Assembly: GCA_026122225.1 (NCBI GenBank) | Contig: JANEZZ010001868.1 | Location: 496,001 to 560,000 of the forward strand | Direction: 5' to 3' | From: Heloderma charlesbogerti | Lineage: Eukaryota; Chordata; Lepidosauria; Squamata; Helodermatidae | Length of the DNA stretch: 64,000 bases | Shown: positions 1 through 10,587 of the stretch, in pieces | How the letters are laid out: each line of letters opens with the position of its first letter | How positions within the stretch are numbered: position 1 is the first letter of the stretch | Notes under the pieces: model-generated | The model's database searches: none | The model's input: only the letters and a program-made list of their open reading frames with translations | Told to the model about the DNA's origin: nothing | Program-made: the position numbers and the translations under genes

Positions 1-625
1 TCCGGTCACCACCCCTGAAAAAAGACAGAGCTGGAAAAAGTTCAGAAAAGGGTGACTGAAGTGATCAAGGGGCTGGCGCATCTCCCCTACAAGGGATCGC
101 TACAACAGCTGGGACTGTTTAGCATGGCAAAAAAGAGGGTCAGGGAGACATGAGAGAGGTCTGTAGAATTATGCATGGGGTGGAAAACATGGAGGGGGAG
201 ACCACTTTCTCCCTCGCTCAAAATACTAGAACCCGGGATCCTCCCATGAAGCTGATGGGTGGGAGATTCAGGACAGATCAAAGGAAGGACTTCTTCACAA
301 AGCGCAGAGTTAAGCTATGGTCTCCCTAGCACAGGACGCAGTGATGGCCACCAGTTTGGATCGCTTTAAAAGGGAGTTGGACAAATTCCTGGAGGAACAG
401 GCTGTCACTGGCCTTGATGGCTCTGTGCTGCCTTCAGTACCACAGGCAGTAAGCCTATGTACACCAGTTGCTGGGGAACATGGGCAGGAGGGTGCTGTTG
501 CACTCATGTCTTGTTTGTGGGTTCCTGGTCGACAGCTGGTTGGCCACTGTGTGAACAGGATACTGGACTAGGTGGATCCTTGGTCTGATCCAGCAGGGCT
601 CTTCTGATGTTCTTATGTTCTTACA
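1..625 (+). mobile_element. CR1 LINE 3' fragment (type B tail)
   Basis: The plus strand encodes the C-terminal end of a CR1 ORF2 with the recognisable string GLFSM.K and later ATSLDRFKRELDKFLEE, broken by frameshifts, followed by the 3' UTR that ends in TGTTCTTATGTTCTTA-type repeats near 620. The element is cut by the left window edge. The same family recurs many times below, which I call type B to separate it from the CR1 copies ending in GAATCATAGAATAG-type tails (type A). It is a dead, 5'-truncated copy. Confidence 0.85.
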
Positions 626-687
626 ATATTTATTGATTTACAATATTCTCTGTACTGCTTAATATATTAAAATTCCTAAGCAATAAG

Positions 688-850
688 AATCAGTGTTAGA
701 TCAGTTCAATGGTCCGTCTAGTCCAACATTTATCTTCTTACAGTAGCCAACCAGATGTCCCAAACGGGAAGCCCACAAGCAAGGGCAGAAAGGAAGAATT
801 TCCCACACCTCCTGGTTATTTGTCATCAGCAGAGGTAGACTGCAACTGAA
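688..850 (-). mobile_element. CR1-like 3' end fragment
   Basis: The stretch reads like the reverse complement of a type B CR1 tail: the 'tcaatggtccgtctagtccaac' phrase (688 on) followed by 'cagtagccaaccagatg' and 'gcccacaagcaagg'. It is short and diverged. Confidence 0.5.
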
Positions 851-919
851 CATGGAGGCTTTATTTAGCCATCATGGCAAAAAATCAACCCCATACAACC
901 ACCACCACCACTTCCTAGA

Positions 920-1060
920 GAAGTGGCCATGTTAGTCTACGGAAGCAAAAACAAGAAAGGGCCACCCAAAAGACGAACGATTTTATTCTAGCACCAGCTT
1001 TCGTGGACTATAGCTCACTTCATCAGATGCATGGAGGTATTATCGATAGTGTCAGGTTTA
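920..1060. repeat. Unclassified interspersed repeat with AGCTTTCGTGGAC motif
   Basis: It contains 'agctttcgtggactatagc' followed by 'cacttcatcagatgcatgg', a phrase I recognise as a common sauropsid interspersed repeat but cannot assign to a class. Related copies are at 22975-23040 and 31740-31880. Confidence 0.5.
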
Positions 1061-1319
1061 TATACTGTACATACTGGGGAGTGGATGGGAGAATTGTCAA
1101 CAGTGGGGTCAGAAGGAAATTCGATGCAGAAACACCATTGAAGGGGGGGACCCCCAAAACAGAAATTCAACGCAGAAACGGACAACCACATCATTAACAG
1201 TGGTCACATGCACTGTAGTTCTTGCTGATAACACATGCACACAAAATCCGCCCCCGGGGATGCTAATGCCACAGCCCAGAATCCTCCAAGAAGGGTGGTG
1301 TCAGGTGATCTAGAAGAGC

Positions 1320-1485
1320 CAACCCGGTACCACTCTGGTCCCCACTCAGACCCTGAAGCTCACTGGGGGGCTTTGGGCCCACCTACCTCGCAGGATCGCT
1401 GTGAGGATAAAGTGCAGGGGGAGTGTAAGCCCCCTTGGGATCTTTGCAAGAGGAAAACACAGCGGGATATAAATGTAATAAGAAA
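1320..1485 (+). mobile_element. tRNA-derived SINE remnant (Sauria-type body)
   Basis: The body phrase 'gaagctcactgggg' ... 'tacctcgcaggatcgctgtgaggataaa' and the 'gggatataaatgtaataa' tail match the body and 3' tail of the SINE copies at 28176-28438 and 63118-63333. The tRNA-like head is lost or decayed. Confidence 0.6.
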
Positions 1486-2094
1486 GACAAGTGTTCTAGC
1501 TGCTGAAAATGTGATATGTTTTAATTTTATTCTAAGTCGCCTTGAGTCTTTTTCCCCCCCAGAAAAGCATCTAAGAAATTATTACGATTATTCTTGATAA
1601 TATATTTGAACACAAGTGAGACTGCATTATCGCACCCTCTTTGTGACAAAGTGCTCATACGTCTCTGCCAACATTACATCCTCGAGTAACACGCACGCAG
1701 GAAGTCGCTTTATACAGCGGAGACAGACCCTGGGTCCATCTCGCCCAGTAATGTCAGCACTGCCCGGCAGTCACAGATCTCCAGGGGTTCAGGCAGGAGT
1801 TTTTCCAGCCCCGCTTGGGGCTGCTGCTGGGTAGACTTGGGCCAGCAGAGCTTTTCTGGGTGGTGAAGAGGTGACGACAGAGCCTAGGTGGGGAGATAAC
1901 GGAACCCTCTGAGGCCTGTTGCGACAGGCTTGCTAGGCACTGCAAGATCAAGTCACTCCAAATGTGACGCTCTCATCAATATAGAACCAGAGGAGGTGTC
2001 CAGAGCACCATCCTCACCAACTCTGTAGGACCATTATACGGGCAGCCACATTCTGTGCCAAGATCTTTAGGGGAGGCGCTTGTCCAAGTGGGAC

Positions 2095-2540
2095 ATTAAT
2101 GCCATGACAAGGAAGAGAGCCTTCTCGGTGGTGGTGCCCCAATCGCAGGACGCTGGCATCGACATTATATCCTTTTTAGCACCAGGCCGAAACCTATTTG
2201 TTTCCACAGGCATTTCCATTTATTTATTTATTTCCGTTTCTATACCGGAAAAGCTCTCTGGGGAGTTCAGAACAATTAAAACCAGAAAACACAACACGAT
2301 AAAATACATGATTGAAGTTGAAACCTAAAGTATAAAAAACAAAACAAAATCCAAATGTAAAACCTAACAGCATAGCAAAGATTTTAAAACGCAGGAACAG
2401 ATTTAAAATCAAAGTCGCTGAAAGACTAAAATGCCTGGGAAACGAAGGTCTTCACCGGGCACCAAAAAAACACAGTAACAGATTTAAAACTGAAGAAACT
2501 GAAAGACTAAAATGCCTGGCAAAAGCGCACGATGTAACGT
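2095..2540. mobile_element. L2-clade LINE fragments, plus piece then minus tail
   Basis: 2095-2214 reads on the plus strand like the L2 ORF end (RAFSVVVPQ ... FLAPG). From 2215 the 'ttatttatttccgtttctataccgg...agctctctgggg' phrase is the reverse complement of an L2-type 3' tail. Two fragments in opposite orientation abut here. Confidence 0.6.
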
Positions 2541-2547
2541 ACGAGCC

Positions 2548-3112
2548 TAAGAAGACCCTTGGTGGATCAGACCAAGGGCCCATGTAGCCCAGCATTCTGT
2601 TCACACAGTGGCCAACCAGCTGCCCACGGGAAACTCACAAGCAGGACATGAGTGAAACAGCACCCTCCCGCCCATGTTCCCCAGCAACTGGTGTATGTAG
2701 GCATACTGCCTGATACTGGAGCCATCAGGACTAAGAGTCATCATCTAACCCCCTTTTAAAGCCATCCAAACTGGTGGCCACCACTGCGTCTTGCAGTAGT
2801 GAATTCCTGAGTTTGACTCTGCACTGTGCGACGAAGTGCTACTTTTGATCTGTCCTGAATCTTCCACCCATCAGCTTCATGGGATGACCCCGGGTTCTAG
2901 CATTTTGAGATAGGGAGAAAAATGCCTCCCTCTCCACATTCTTCACACCAGGCATAATTCTGTAGACCTCTATCATGTCTCCCCTGACCCTCCTTTTCTC
3001 CAAGCAAAACAATCCCAGCTGTTGTAACCTTCCCTCATAGGGGAGTTGCTCCAGCCGCTTGATCAGTTTAGTTGCCCTTTTTGGCACTTTTTCCAACTCA
3101 GTGTAGGCCCCA
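2548..3112 (-). mobile_element. CR1 LINE 3' fragment (type B)
   Basis: The minus strand encodes a 92-residue open stretch, 2839-3117, with the CR1 ORF2 C-terminal signature LEKVPKRATKLIKRLEQL and PMKLMGGRFRTDQ. The 3' UTR extends to 2548. It lies downstream of DDA1 exon 3, inside the DDA1 gene or its 3' flank. Confidence 0.85.
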
Positions 3113-3345
3113 GGCAAGCCTCTCTGGGAAGCTCATTCCATGACCGGGGTGCGGTTGAAACTGCTTAAGTTGGCTGATGTGAGCTGTCTATTTTATGTTT
3201 TTTTTCTGGCTTTCAATTGCCGTCACTGATGTTGTCATTTTTCTTTTCTATCGTATTAGGGAGTTTTAAAATTATATTTTGTACACTGTCCTGGCATCAT
3301 AAGAGGGAAGGCGATATATAAATCTTTTAAATCATCAATTCTATA
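3113..3345. mobile_element. L2-like LINE tail fragments
   Basis: 'gcctctctgggaagctcattcc' is an L2 ORF-end remnant on the minus strand. 'ttgtacactgtcctggcatc...gcgatatataaatc' near 3278-3330 is an L2-type 3' tail on the plus strand. Both are old and short. Confidence 0.5.
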
Positions 3346-4319
3346 AAATAAAACTTCCAGGCACACTGCTGGTCTGTCTCCAAGTGCTAGATGGGCGACG
3401 AATAACAATTCCCACTTGGCCTTGAAAATGATTTAGGATAACGGGAGGAAGATACGTTCCTATTCTCCATTTATATGGTTTAGTTTGTGCTAGCTTATTC
3501 TGATGATCGTATTATCAAGCAACTGTTTACCCAGAATGACTGTTTGTTCAAGATACGTGGATGAATTCAGCTCTCCGATGGAAGATGTTTCAATTACAGT
3601 TTAAGCCAAATGTCAGTCAGTCACGCAATCACAGTAACGCAAAAGAGACTTACTTTGTTCTGATGGGTATTCCCGCGTAGGGAGATAAACCGATGGTCTT
3701 CTGTTCTGTAAATTTAAACAAACAACCCATGAAATTTGAGAGTGATTTCTTGGTTCAACCACATCTCGTTAATTATCCATGATGCATTCGTAAATCGCAA
3801 TTCTTGCTGTTACTGTTGTTACATTGCCAACAGTCCATGTAACCTTACAGAGTCAAATGGGCCCAAAAATACACACGTCTCTGCCTGCAGGGAGCATACA
3901 GTTTAAAATGAGAGAGTCTTCCAGGGATTTGGGCTCTCAGGGACGAATAAGAGGTATCCAAAAACCACAGTACCATTTGTGAAGACAGGTTAGCAATGAC
4001 ATTTGGTTTATTTACTTAAAATATTTTACCACACCTTTCCACTCAAATGTGTTCTTGCCCACTTCATCTGGTGAGGGAAATTCCAGACAGGTTGAAAGCT
4101 CAGATTGCTAGAACTCAGCAAGTGGGATTTTCCTCTTTTATGCACCCTTCTGCTGACGCCACCTCCAACCTCCTGGAAAATTCTTTCCCTGGGGACTTCT
4201 GGTTGGGCTCACCATTGTTTCCAGTGATCTCACCGAAACTCAGTTTGGAATGTGGTTTCTTAGAAACTAGCTCCAGAGCATAGACAGAGTGCAAATCCAA
4301 AGTCTATAAGATGTGTTGG
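3346..4319. other. Low-repeat interval containing DDA1 exon 3
   Basis: Apart from the 52-bp DDA1 exon at 3654-3705 I see no repeat and no other exon. The next human DDA1 exon (encoding IVTEKTNILLRYL) was searched for by eye on the minus strand from 3653 down to 1 and not found. Confidence 0.5.
3654..3705 (-). CDS. DDA1: DDA1 coding exon 3 (partial gene)
   Basis: This 52-nt exon translates on the minus strand to NRRPSVYLPTREYPSEQ plus one base, identical to human DDA1 as I remember it. It is bounded by a textbook acceptor (tttacag) at its upstream side and a perfect GTAAGT donor. DDA1 is a small subunit of DDB1-CUL4 (CRL4) E3 ubiquitin ligases, binding DDB1 and modulating substrate-receptor docking in the nucleus and cytosol. 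The phase (17 codons + 1 base) predicts that the next exon begins by completing the Ile codon of the human IIVTEK segment. That exon is not visible to the left, so the gene runs off the window. Confidence 0.95.
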
Positions 4320-4378
4320 ATACTGGCTGGAAATGTACTATACATCTGGAAGGCACCAGGTTGAGGAAGGCGAGTGTG
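4320..4378. repeat. Palindromic MITE-like element, end fragment
   Basis: 'acatctggaaggcaccagg' followed by 'ttgaggaaggc' is the terminal part of the family seen complete at 30891-31033. Confidence 0.5.
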
Positions 4379-4694
4379 AAATACACTTTACCATATTTTT
4401 ATTAATAGAGTATTACCTTACTGTGGCTTTTGGATTTTCTTCCCTTAAAACGTTTATTAAAATATTAAGTTGATACAGATTCAGGTTTTACAAACATTTG
4501 CAGTTTCCCTTTAATACGAACATAATGTGTTCACTTAGCCTCAGAAGCAGTGTCTAACACCTTTGGAGCCATTTCTTGGCAGACAAAATTCCCGCTACGT
4601 TAAACAAATCCTCGATGCTTTTCAAGAATTAATTCTTCACCGTACACTAGCAGAAACCATAAGAGACTAAACAAATAAAATGTAGAATAGAAGA

Positions 4695-4795
4695 GACTGG
4701 TCTGCTGGTGAGACTCCAAGTGCCAACAGTTCTAGCCAGTATAGCCAATGGTGATGGCTGATGGGAGTTGTAGTCCAACCACATTCCCCACCCCT
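4695..4795. repeat. Palindromic MITE-like element, fragment
   Basis: 'ccagtatagccaatggtgatgg' leads into 'ctgatgggagttgtagtcc', half of the palindromic family described at 16806-16945. Confidence 0.6.
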
Positions 4796-4837
4796 AGAAT
4801 AGAATATCCTAACATTTTCTCTAACATGGTTCTTAGA

Positions 4838-5600
4838 AGACCATCGAGTCCAACCCCCTCCTCAGTGCAGGTATCCAAGTCAGAGCACCCCTATAGAATC
4901 ATAGAATAGTAGGGTTGGAAGGGACCTGTAAGACCATCGAGTCCAACCCCCTGCTCAGTGCAGGAATCCCAGTCAAGCATCCCTGACAGGTGACTTTCCA
5001 GCCTCGTCTTGAATGCCTCCAGTGTGGGAGAGCCCACCACCTCCCCAGGTAACTGGTTCCATTGTCGTATTGCTCTTACAGTCAGGACGTTTTTCCTGAT
5101 GTTCAGCCGGAATCTGGCTTCCTGTCACTTGAGCCCATTATTCCGTGTCCTGCACTCTGGGATGAGCGGGAAGAGATCCTGGCCTTCCTGTCTGGGACAA
5201 CCTTTCAAGTACTTGAAAAGCGCTATCATATCTCCCCTCAGTCTTCTCTTCTCGAGGCGAAACATGCATAGTTCTTTCAGTCCCTCTTCATAGGGCTTTG
5301 TTTCCAGTCCCCTGATCATCTTTGTGGCCCTCCTCGGAAGCCTCTCCAGTTTGTCTGCATCCTTCTTAAAATGTGGTGCCCAGAACTGGAACACAGGACT
5401 CCAGATGAGGCCTAGCCAGTGCTGAGTTGAGGGGAACTAGTACTTCCCAGGATTTGGAAGATATGCTTCTATTAATGCAGCCCAAAATGGCATTTGCCTT
5501 TTTTGCAGCCACATCACTTGTTGGCTCATATTCAGCTTGTGATCTACCACAATTCCAAGATCCTTCTCGCTTGTAGTACTGTCGAGCCAAGTATTATTTT
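4838..5600 (-). mobile_element. CR1 LINE (type A) abutting a second CR1 tail
   Basis: The main copy starts with the type A 3' tail (gaatcatagaatagtagg) near 4896 and runs leftward in sense to the ORF2 segment [17 protein letters not shown] near 5500. The minus-strand open stretches 5125-5394 and 5366-5590 carry [15 protein letters not shown] and DMIALFKYLKG. A separate 58-bp fragment of the same 3' end (4838-4895, 'accatcgagtccaacccc') sits directly before it in the same orientation. Confidence 0.9.
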
Positions 5601-5856
5601 CCTTGAAACAATCTTATTTTTTTCACTCCTAAACCAATACCACCACATATGAACACACAGATTTCTGTTTTTCTGACATTTCGAGCAAACTGTGCTACAC
5701 AAAGAGCTTTGGATGGTCGCTTTTTTTCCCTAATGAACCAACTTGTCACCCACAATTTGTGCGTAAAGTATGTACCTCACCTCCTTTGGGGAAGGTAACC
5801 CTTTGGGGGCATGGACATCAGTGTGGGATGTGCCACATTAATTTCCCGTTTCTGGA

Positions 5857-5902
5857 CTTGGGTGCCGATCCCAAGACAATGCACTTGGGATCGGCACCCA
5901 AG
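5857..5902. repeat. Perfect 19-bp inverted repeat (hairpin)
   Basis: CTTGGGTGCCGATCCCAAG (5857-5875), an 8-nt loop and the exact reverse complement (5884-5902). Each arm is itself self-complementary at its ends (CTTGGG/CCCAAG). It lies in DDA1 intron 2, 230 bp downstream (in gene sense) of exon 2, and matches none of the other repeats in the window. Confidence 0.9.
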
Positions 5903-6101
5903 CCATTCTAGTAACGTAATACAAACCCTAGATTGACAAGCACAGAATAGCACTGCTACTTATATAAGGCATTTCCGGAAGAAATTACATAAAAGCAGGA
6001 TACTAGTCAGAATAGGGTTTTCACTCAACTCAATCCTTTCAAAAGTCCAGGGTTCTGGTGATAGCGTTGCCCAGTCCCGAGCACAAATCCCCACCAGTTT
6101 A

Positions 6102-6212
<111 letters not shown>

Positions 6213-6639
6213 CTAGATTAAAAAAAAAAAGGCCGGTCCCAGACAAGTTTTTAAGGAATAACTTCCTCTGGCAAGTAGCCTTTCTAAGGAACTAGTCCCT
6301 GTGTGTTCCCCCACCTCGTTTCCATTTTTCTTCCCCTGGACTTAAGACTCTACAGGTAGCCCCAGATACCAGATGGGCCCCACCACGACCCATAAGGAAT
6401 TCCAGCCTGAGGTGGACATTTCTTCAGGTGAAAGGCACACAATCCCATAAGCAACCTTGACAGGCAAAGGAAATCCATCCAAGCTCTCCCGTTCACAAGC
6501 CAATCTGACTTGCCTGCAACGCTCCCCTCGATCTGAGCCTGTCCCTCCACGACAACCCCACCACCACCAGCCTGGGACCATCTCCAACTGAGCTCTAGGC
6601 TTCAGTTCGACTCTGAAGGGGGGGCTAACGTGCCCCATA

Positions 6640-7345
6640 CTCTGAACACCCCAATCTCCACAAGCTCCCTAACTCTCCATTTCAGAGACCCCCCAGGCTG
6701 CCTCCACCCTCCGTGCTCAACGTCCTGTGCAACAGCTTCCAAAACAGCCCAGAAACAGCTCCCCCAAATGAGACCCCTCCGCAGACACACTCCGCAACTG
6801 AGAGACACCCCCATTTGAGACACACATTTAAGAGACCCCCCCAGGCCGCCCCCTTTAAGAGCCCCCCGCCACTGAAACTCCCAGAGCCTCCCTAAGTTAA
6901 GAACCCCCCAACTGAGAGATACCCCCCCCGGCCTCCCCATTTAAGAGAGCCCAAAGCCTCCCCAGCGGAGACGCCCCCCAGTCTCCTCAACTGAGAATCC
7001 CCTCCTCAGACCTCCTCAATTAAGAGGCCTCCCAAGGCCTCCTCAATTTAGAGCCCCCCCCGAAAGCCCCGGAGCCTCCCTAATTAAGACCCCCCCTCGA
7101 ACTGACACCCCCCCCCAGGCCTCCCCATTCAAGAGATCCCCTTCCAGGCCCCCTCACTTAACCCATTCGAGAGGCCCCCAAAACTCCCCGATGAAAAGCC
7201 TTCTTCCAGACCTCCCCCCATCTGAGCCCCCCAACGCCGCCCCAGTTAAGAGCCCCCCGCCGGGCCGCCCCATTTCAGAGCCCCCCCGACTGAAGCCCCA
7301 ATCAAGAGCCTCCCCTTTGAGAGACCCCCTTCCAGGCCTCCCCCG
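6640..7345. repeat. Degenerate C-rich tandem repeat in DDA1 intron 1
   Basis: Roughly 30-40-bp units of the form 'cctcccca-tttaagag' and 'aactgagag' alternate with C-runs over about 700 bp. The plus strand is C-rich and nearly G-free in places, so the RNA-like strand of DDA1 is strongly G-rich immediately downstream of its promoter. Open frames here reflect composition, not coding. Confidence 0.7.
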
Positions 7346-7389
7346 GAGCCGCGGAGGGGGCCCCCGCGCAGGGGGCGTCGCCCACCTAC

Positions 7390-7392
7390 CAT
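7390..7392 (-). CDS. DDA1: DDA1 coding exon 1: initiator ATG only
   Basis: On the minus strand the CpG island contains GGCGATG directly followed by GTAGGT, a strong donor. Splicing to 6212 gives ATG-GCG-GAC, the M-A-D start of DDA1, so the only coding bases of this exon are the start codon. G at -3 and G at +4 after splicing make a good Kozak context. The rest of the exon is 5' UTR inside the CpG island; the transcription start was not determined. Confidence 0.85.
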
Positions 7393-7790
7393 CGCCCCGC
7401 CAGGCGCCCCCTCGACAGCTCCTCGCCCCCCGCGCCGCCGCCGCCTCGCCTCTTCCCCCCCCCGCCTGCTCGGCCACGCCCCTGGCGGGCGCCCATTGGG
7501 CCGCCCGAGGCGGAAGCGGGCGCGCCATTGGCCGGCGCCGCCGCCGCTCCGGCACCGGCGCCCGCCTCCTGCCTCCTGCCTCCTCCTCCGCGGCGGCCGC
7601 GGAAGGGGAAAGGCGAGAGGGAGCGAGGACCCGGATGAGCACGGGCGGGGCTTCCGGCGTGGCCTCACGGGAAACGTAGTCCCCGCTCCTGTCGCGCTGT
7701 CTCCGCAGACGGGCGGCCGCGCGGGCGCCTTCAGGTTCTGCTATGCCCGGCGGGGGGCGCCCGCGTCCTCCCCCGCCGCACGCAAGGTGT
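7393..7790 (-). promoter_or_regulatory. DDA1: CpG-island promoter of DDA1
   Basis: The block is very CpG-dense. On the gene strand it holds two CCAAT boxes (reverse complements at 7495-7499 and 7527-7531), 32 bp apart, typical of NF-Y pairs. It also holds ETS-like GGAAG sites near 7511 and 7651, GC boxes, and the ACTACGTTTCCC motif at 7680-7669, which resembles the ZNF143/SBS core. TSS position is not determinable by eye. Confidence 0.75.
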
Positions 7791-7960
7791 CGTTGGACTC
7801 CAACTCCCGTCAGCCAACGGTCAAGGGTGATGGGACGTGTAGTCCAGTGGCATCTGGAGATGCTGCAGCTGCCTTAAGAGCCTCTTCAGAGCAATAAGCA
7901 GAAAAGGCTCTGAGCCAGGGGCGTTGGACTGCAGCACCCATCACCCCAGCCTGCTGCCCC
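7791..7960. repeat. Palindromic MITE-like element, decayed
   Basis: 'gttggactccaactcccgtc' ... 'gtgatgggacgtgtagtccag' ... 'gcgttggactgcagcaccc' are diverged arms of the 30891-31033 family, next to the DDA1 promoter. Confidence 0.55.
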
Positions 7961-8029
7961 AGGTGGGGGAAAGGCTGGCTCAGATCATTGCATCCACAGC
8001 CACGTGGTCCTAAAATCCATGCCTTGGTC

Positions 8030-8525
8030 GCACGTACGACCCACAGGTGGGTTAGACTACTGCAAGGCACTCTACACAGGGCTGCCCTTGGGAGCGCATT
8101 CACAAACTGCTGCTGGTGCAAGAGGTGGCCGCCGGGTTGCTTTCCGGCGGCCATCCTTCTGCCCATATTACACCAGGTCTTGCATGGGTCAAACGCGCAT
8201 GCTACGAATGGTTCCGTTCAAGGGGCTGGTCTGGGTGACAGGGTACACGAAAGGCTGCCTCCTCCCATATGAACCCGCTCCTAGGCTCCCAGATGAATTT
8301 GCTCCTAGGTTACAATTCTATTCTGGGGCCCTGCTGTATGACCCATCCCAAGAGAGATTCAGTTGGCAGGAACACTGGATAGGGCCTTTTCGGTGGCAGC
8401 ACCTTCCCCTATCTTGCGTCCTTCACGTTTGGGGCTGTGTCTCATCATTCCCAGCCAGCATGGCTTAGGGACACTATAGGCAGCCACTGTGTTGTTTTAC
8501 TCATTTTTCCACCTAAAAAATGTTA
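8030..8525 (+). mobile_element. L2-clade LINE fragment
   Basis: The translated string LDYCKALYTGLP is the L2 reverse-transcriptase motif (LDYCNALYxGLP). Later text fits the L2 ORF end (RAFSVAAP-like: 'gggccttttcggtggcagcacc'). Confidence 0.75.
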
Positions 8526-8800
8526 GGTGCTTCATTATTATTATTATTAAATTTATTAATCACCCATCTGGCTGGTCACCCAGCCTCTCTGGGCAATGTA
8601 CAACATACAATAAAACAGTTTAAAACAATAAAATTCTACAGTAAAAACATTTTCTAAAATACCCTAACCCACCCCAAATGCCTGCCTGAACAACCACGTT
8701 TTTAATGCACGACGGAAGCTCATTAAAGAGGGGGCATGGCGGAGTTCCCTAGGGAGGGAGTTCCACAGAGTGGGGGCCACCACAGAAAAGGTTATTCATG
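8526..8800 (-). mobile_element. L2-type LINE 3' end
   Basis: 'tttattaatcacccatctgg...cctctctgggcaatgtac' is the reverse complement of an L2-like 3' tail. It continues into 'ggagttccacagagtgggg', the minus-strand ORF end. Confidence 0.6.
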
Positions 8801-8814
8801 TTATTATTAGTAGT

Positions 8815-9040
8815 ATTGTTATTATTTCCTCCATGGGAGACAAGGCAGGATATAAATGTAATAAATAAGCTCTCGGTTCTCACTTTCCCCCACCACAATT
8901 CTATCCTCAGAACAACCCTGTGAAGCTGAGCGACTGGCCCAACATTATCAGTGACTGATAAATACAGATTCAAAACCAGGTCTCCCTAATCATAGGCCAG
9001 GACTCTACCCACAATACAGCACACCACCTCTCTGTCGCTT
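8815..9040 (-). mobile_element. Old tRNA-derived SINE, minus orientation
   Basis: 'ggcaggatataaatgtaat' at the left, then 'tcctcagaacaaccctgtgaa' and 'ctggcccaacattatcagtg', then a decayed tRNA-like head to about 9040. It is the same body as the SINE at 28176-28438 but much more diverged. Confidence 0.6.
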
Positions 9041-9095
9041 TTTGTTGTATTTATAATTTTTATTGTATTTCTTTACAAGCAACGGTGCATTTTAA

Positions 9096-9233
9096 GGCAC
9101 AGTCCTATGCATGTTTAGACAGAAAAAAAAGTCTGACATCTCCCAGCAGTCCCCAACCAGCTATGCTATGCTGGCTGGGGACTGCTGGGAGATGTTGGAC
9201 TTTTTTTCTGTCTAAACATGCACAGGATTGCAC
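9096..9233. mobile_element. Near-perfect 138-bp palindromic MITE (GTTTAGACAGAAAA type)
   Basis: Arms of about 62 bp run from 'ggcacagtcctatgcatg' inward to 'cagtccccaaccagc', and back through 'gctggggactgctgggag' to 'gcatgtttag' reversed. Two further copies at 50446-51036 and 59548-59738 share the ends 'gcacaatcctatgcatg' and 'gtttagacagaaaaa'. It has no coding capacity. It lies between MRPL34 and DDA1. Confidence 0.85.
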
Positions 9234-9816
9234 CATCAATCTTTATCGGAAGCCACCTTGAGTATTATTATTTTTTTAATAGAAGGGCAGGATGCCAACT
9301 TTGATGATAAATAATACAGGTATATCTGTGTGATGAAATGACAGAAGTGACTTGTCATTACATCTCAAAATGTCCACTTTTCTGTTTGTTTTAAATGCAT
9401 GGTGCTGGTTATTTCTTTTGACACGATGGATATTTTTTCTTATATGATCAACAACGGATGTCAATCCTGATAAGTAATAAAGTAATATCCGTTTAATAAA
9501 ATGAGCAGAGAACTTGTTACGGTGTAGGCAATTTTTAATAATGACATCTCAGACATTCACTGTTGTCATTTTTTAAAACACACAATTATTCATTTTGACA
9601 CTAGAAGAGAGCTCAGCCAATGAGTTGCCCTAGAAGAAAGGATCCTGGACCCACAATCCAGGCAGGAAACAGCCCATATCATTTGACATGGAAGACTTGG
9701 GGCTGAGGTTGTCAAGTGGAATTCCTCACCACCTAAATAGCAAGAAAAGTGGCTGATATTCAGAGTGTAGAGCTTCCGCTTTTCTCGCTTCAGCTTTCAT
9801 TCTGATGGCGACCATT

Positions 9817-10135
9817 TTAATGGCTCAGAGACTTCCTCCCTTTCAGCATCCTTCGGAGAATGACTTCAATCCCGCTGCACTCGCGGATGCGTTTAATCCA
9901 GCCATGTTTGTGCTTCCGCTTGAGATTCGATGGCTGGTACTCATTGCCGCGGGCTTTGGTGCGGACCTGCTGGCTAATCCAGGGTGCTGCCAGGCCAGGG
10001 AGATCTGGGGAGGCCCTCAAAGGCTCCAGTGACAGGGAGGGGTTGAGAGTCTGTCTCCACGGCGTGGAGAAAACAGAACAGATTCCGCGCTGGTAAATAA
10101 TGGAGGCTGCAGCTCGCCGAATCAAGAGGAGAGAT
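9817..10135 (-). CDS. MRPL34: MRPL34 coding exon 2 (mitoribosomal protein bL34m)
   Basis: The minus strand gives 105 codons plus stop, ending in [19 protein letters not shown] and then [15 protein letters not shown]. This is the L34 core, nearly identical to human MRPL34 as I remember it and homologous to bacterial L34 (FQPSxLKRKRxHGF). bL34m sits deep in the large mitoribosomal subunit and is imported into the matrix. The exon begins after an acceptor (catccccag at 10144-10136) preceded by a pyrimidine-rich stretch. Its first base completes an Arg codon started in exon 1. The segment between the acceptor and the core is rich in Arg and Ser and lacks acids early on, as expected of a presequence. 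Continuous reading upstream to a Met at 10203 is possible but would need the intron. Confidence 0.96.
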
Positions 10136-10334
10136 CTGGGGATGCATAGTGAGAAAACAAATGAAGATGGCACCAAAGCTAAAAAGTATTCATATCGTTT
10201 CATATTATTATTACATGTATTTGTTTAATTATTCATAATACTTATATACTACTGAATATAATAAAATCTCTGTGGCTTACATATAAATATTAAAAATCAC
10301 TATTTAAAATAATTTCAGCCACAATAACAATGTT

Positions 10335-10515
10335 TAAAAAGGGTTGTTTATTTTATTTTTTATCCCTCTCCTCAGCCAAAAAGTCTCCTAGAACACTTTC
10401 TATGCAATTAGTTACACAAGACAGGCCCAGCCCACAGGCTTACGATGTCAAAAGACACGACACACAAGGAAAAAGGGAGGGAAGAGGAAAAATGAAGTCA
10501 TCTTTCCGCAGGGTT
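10335..10515 (-). repeat. Unclassified LINE-tail-like repeat (GACACACAAGGAAAAAGG family)
   Basis: 'cacgacacacaaggaaaaag' preceded by a 'ttacacaagacaggcccagcc' phrase recurs at 13320-13440, 23270-23500, 38455-38510 (reverse) and 47025-47200. Class is uncertain. It lies in MRPL34 intron 1. Confidence 0.5.
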
Positions 10516-10587
10516 ATCCTGCCCTTCCCCCAAGGAGCACAAAGTGGTGTACAGGGGTCTCCCCCAGCCCCATTTTATCCTCAAAAC

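Noticed and set aside
7154..7679. Overlapping 140-162-codon frames on both strands at the DDA1 CpG island
   Set aside because: Composition artefacts of a GC-rich promoter; the true coding content of the exon is the ATG at 7390-7392.
9817..10203. Single-exon MRPL34 reading starting at the Met at 10203
   Set aside because: The first 22 codons would lie upstream of a good acceptor (10144-10136); the spliced start at 11202 has matching phase, a donor and a better start context. Not fully excluded.
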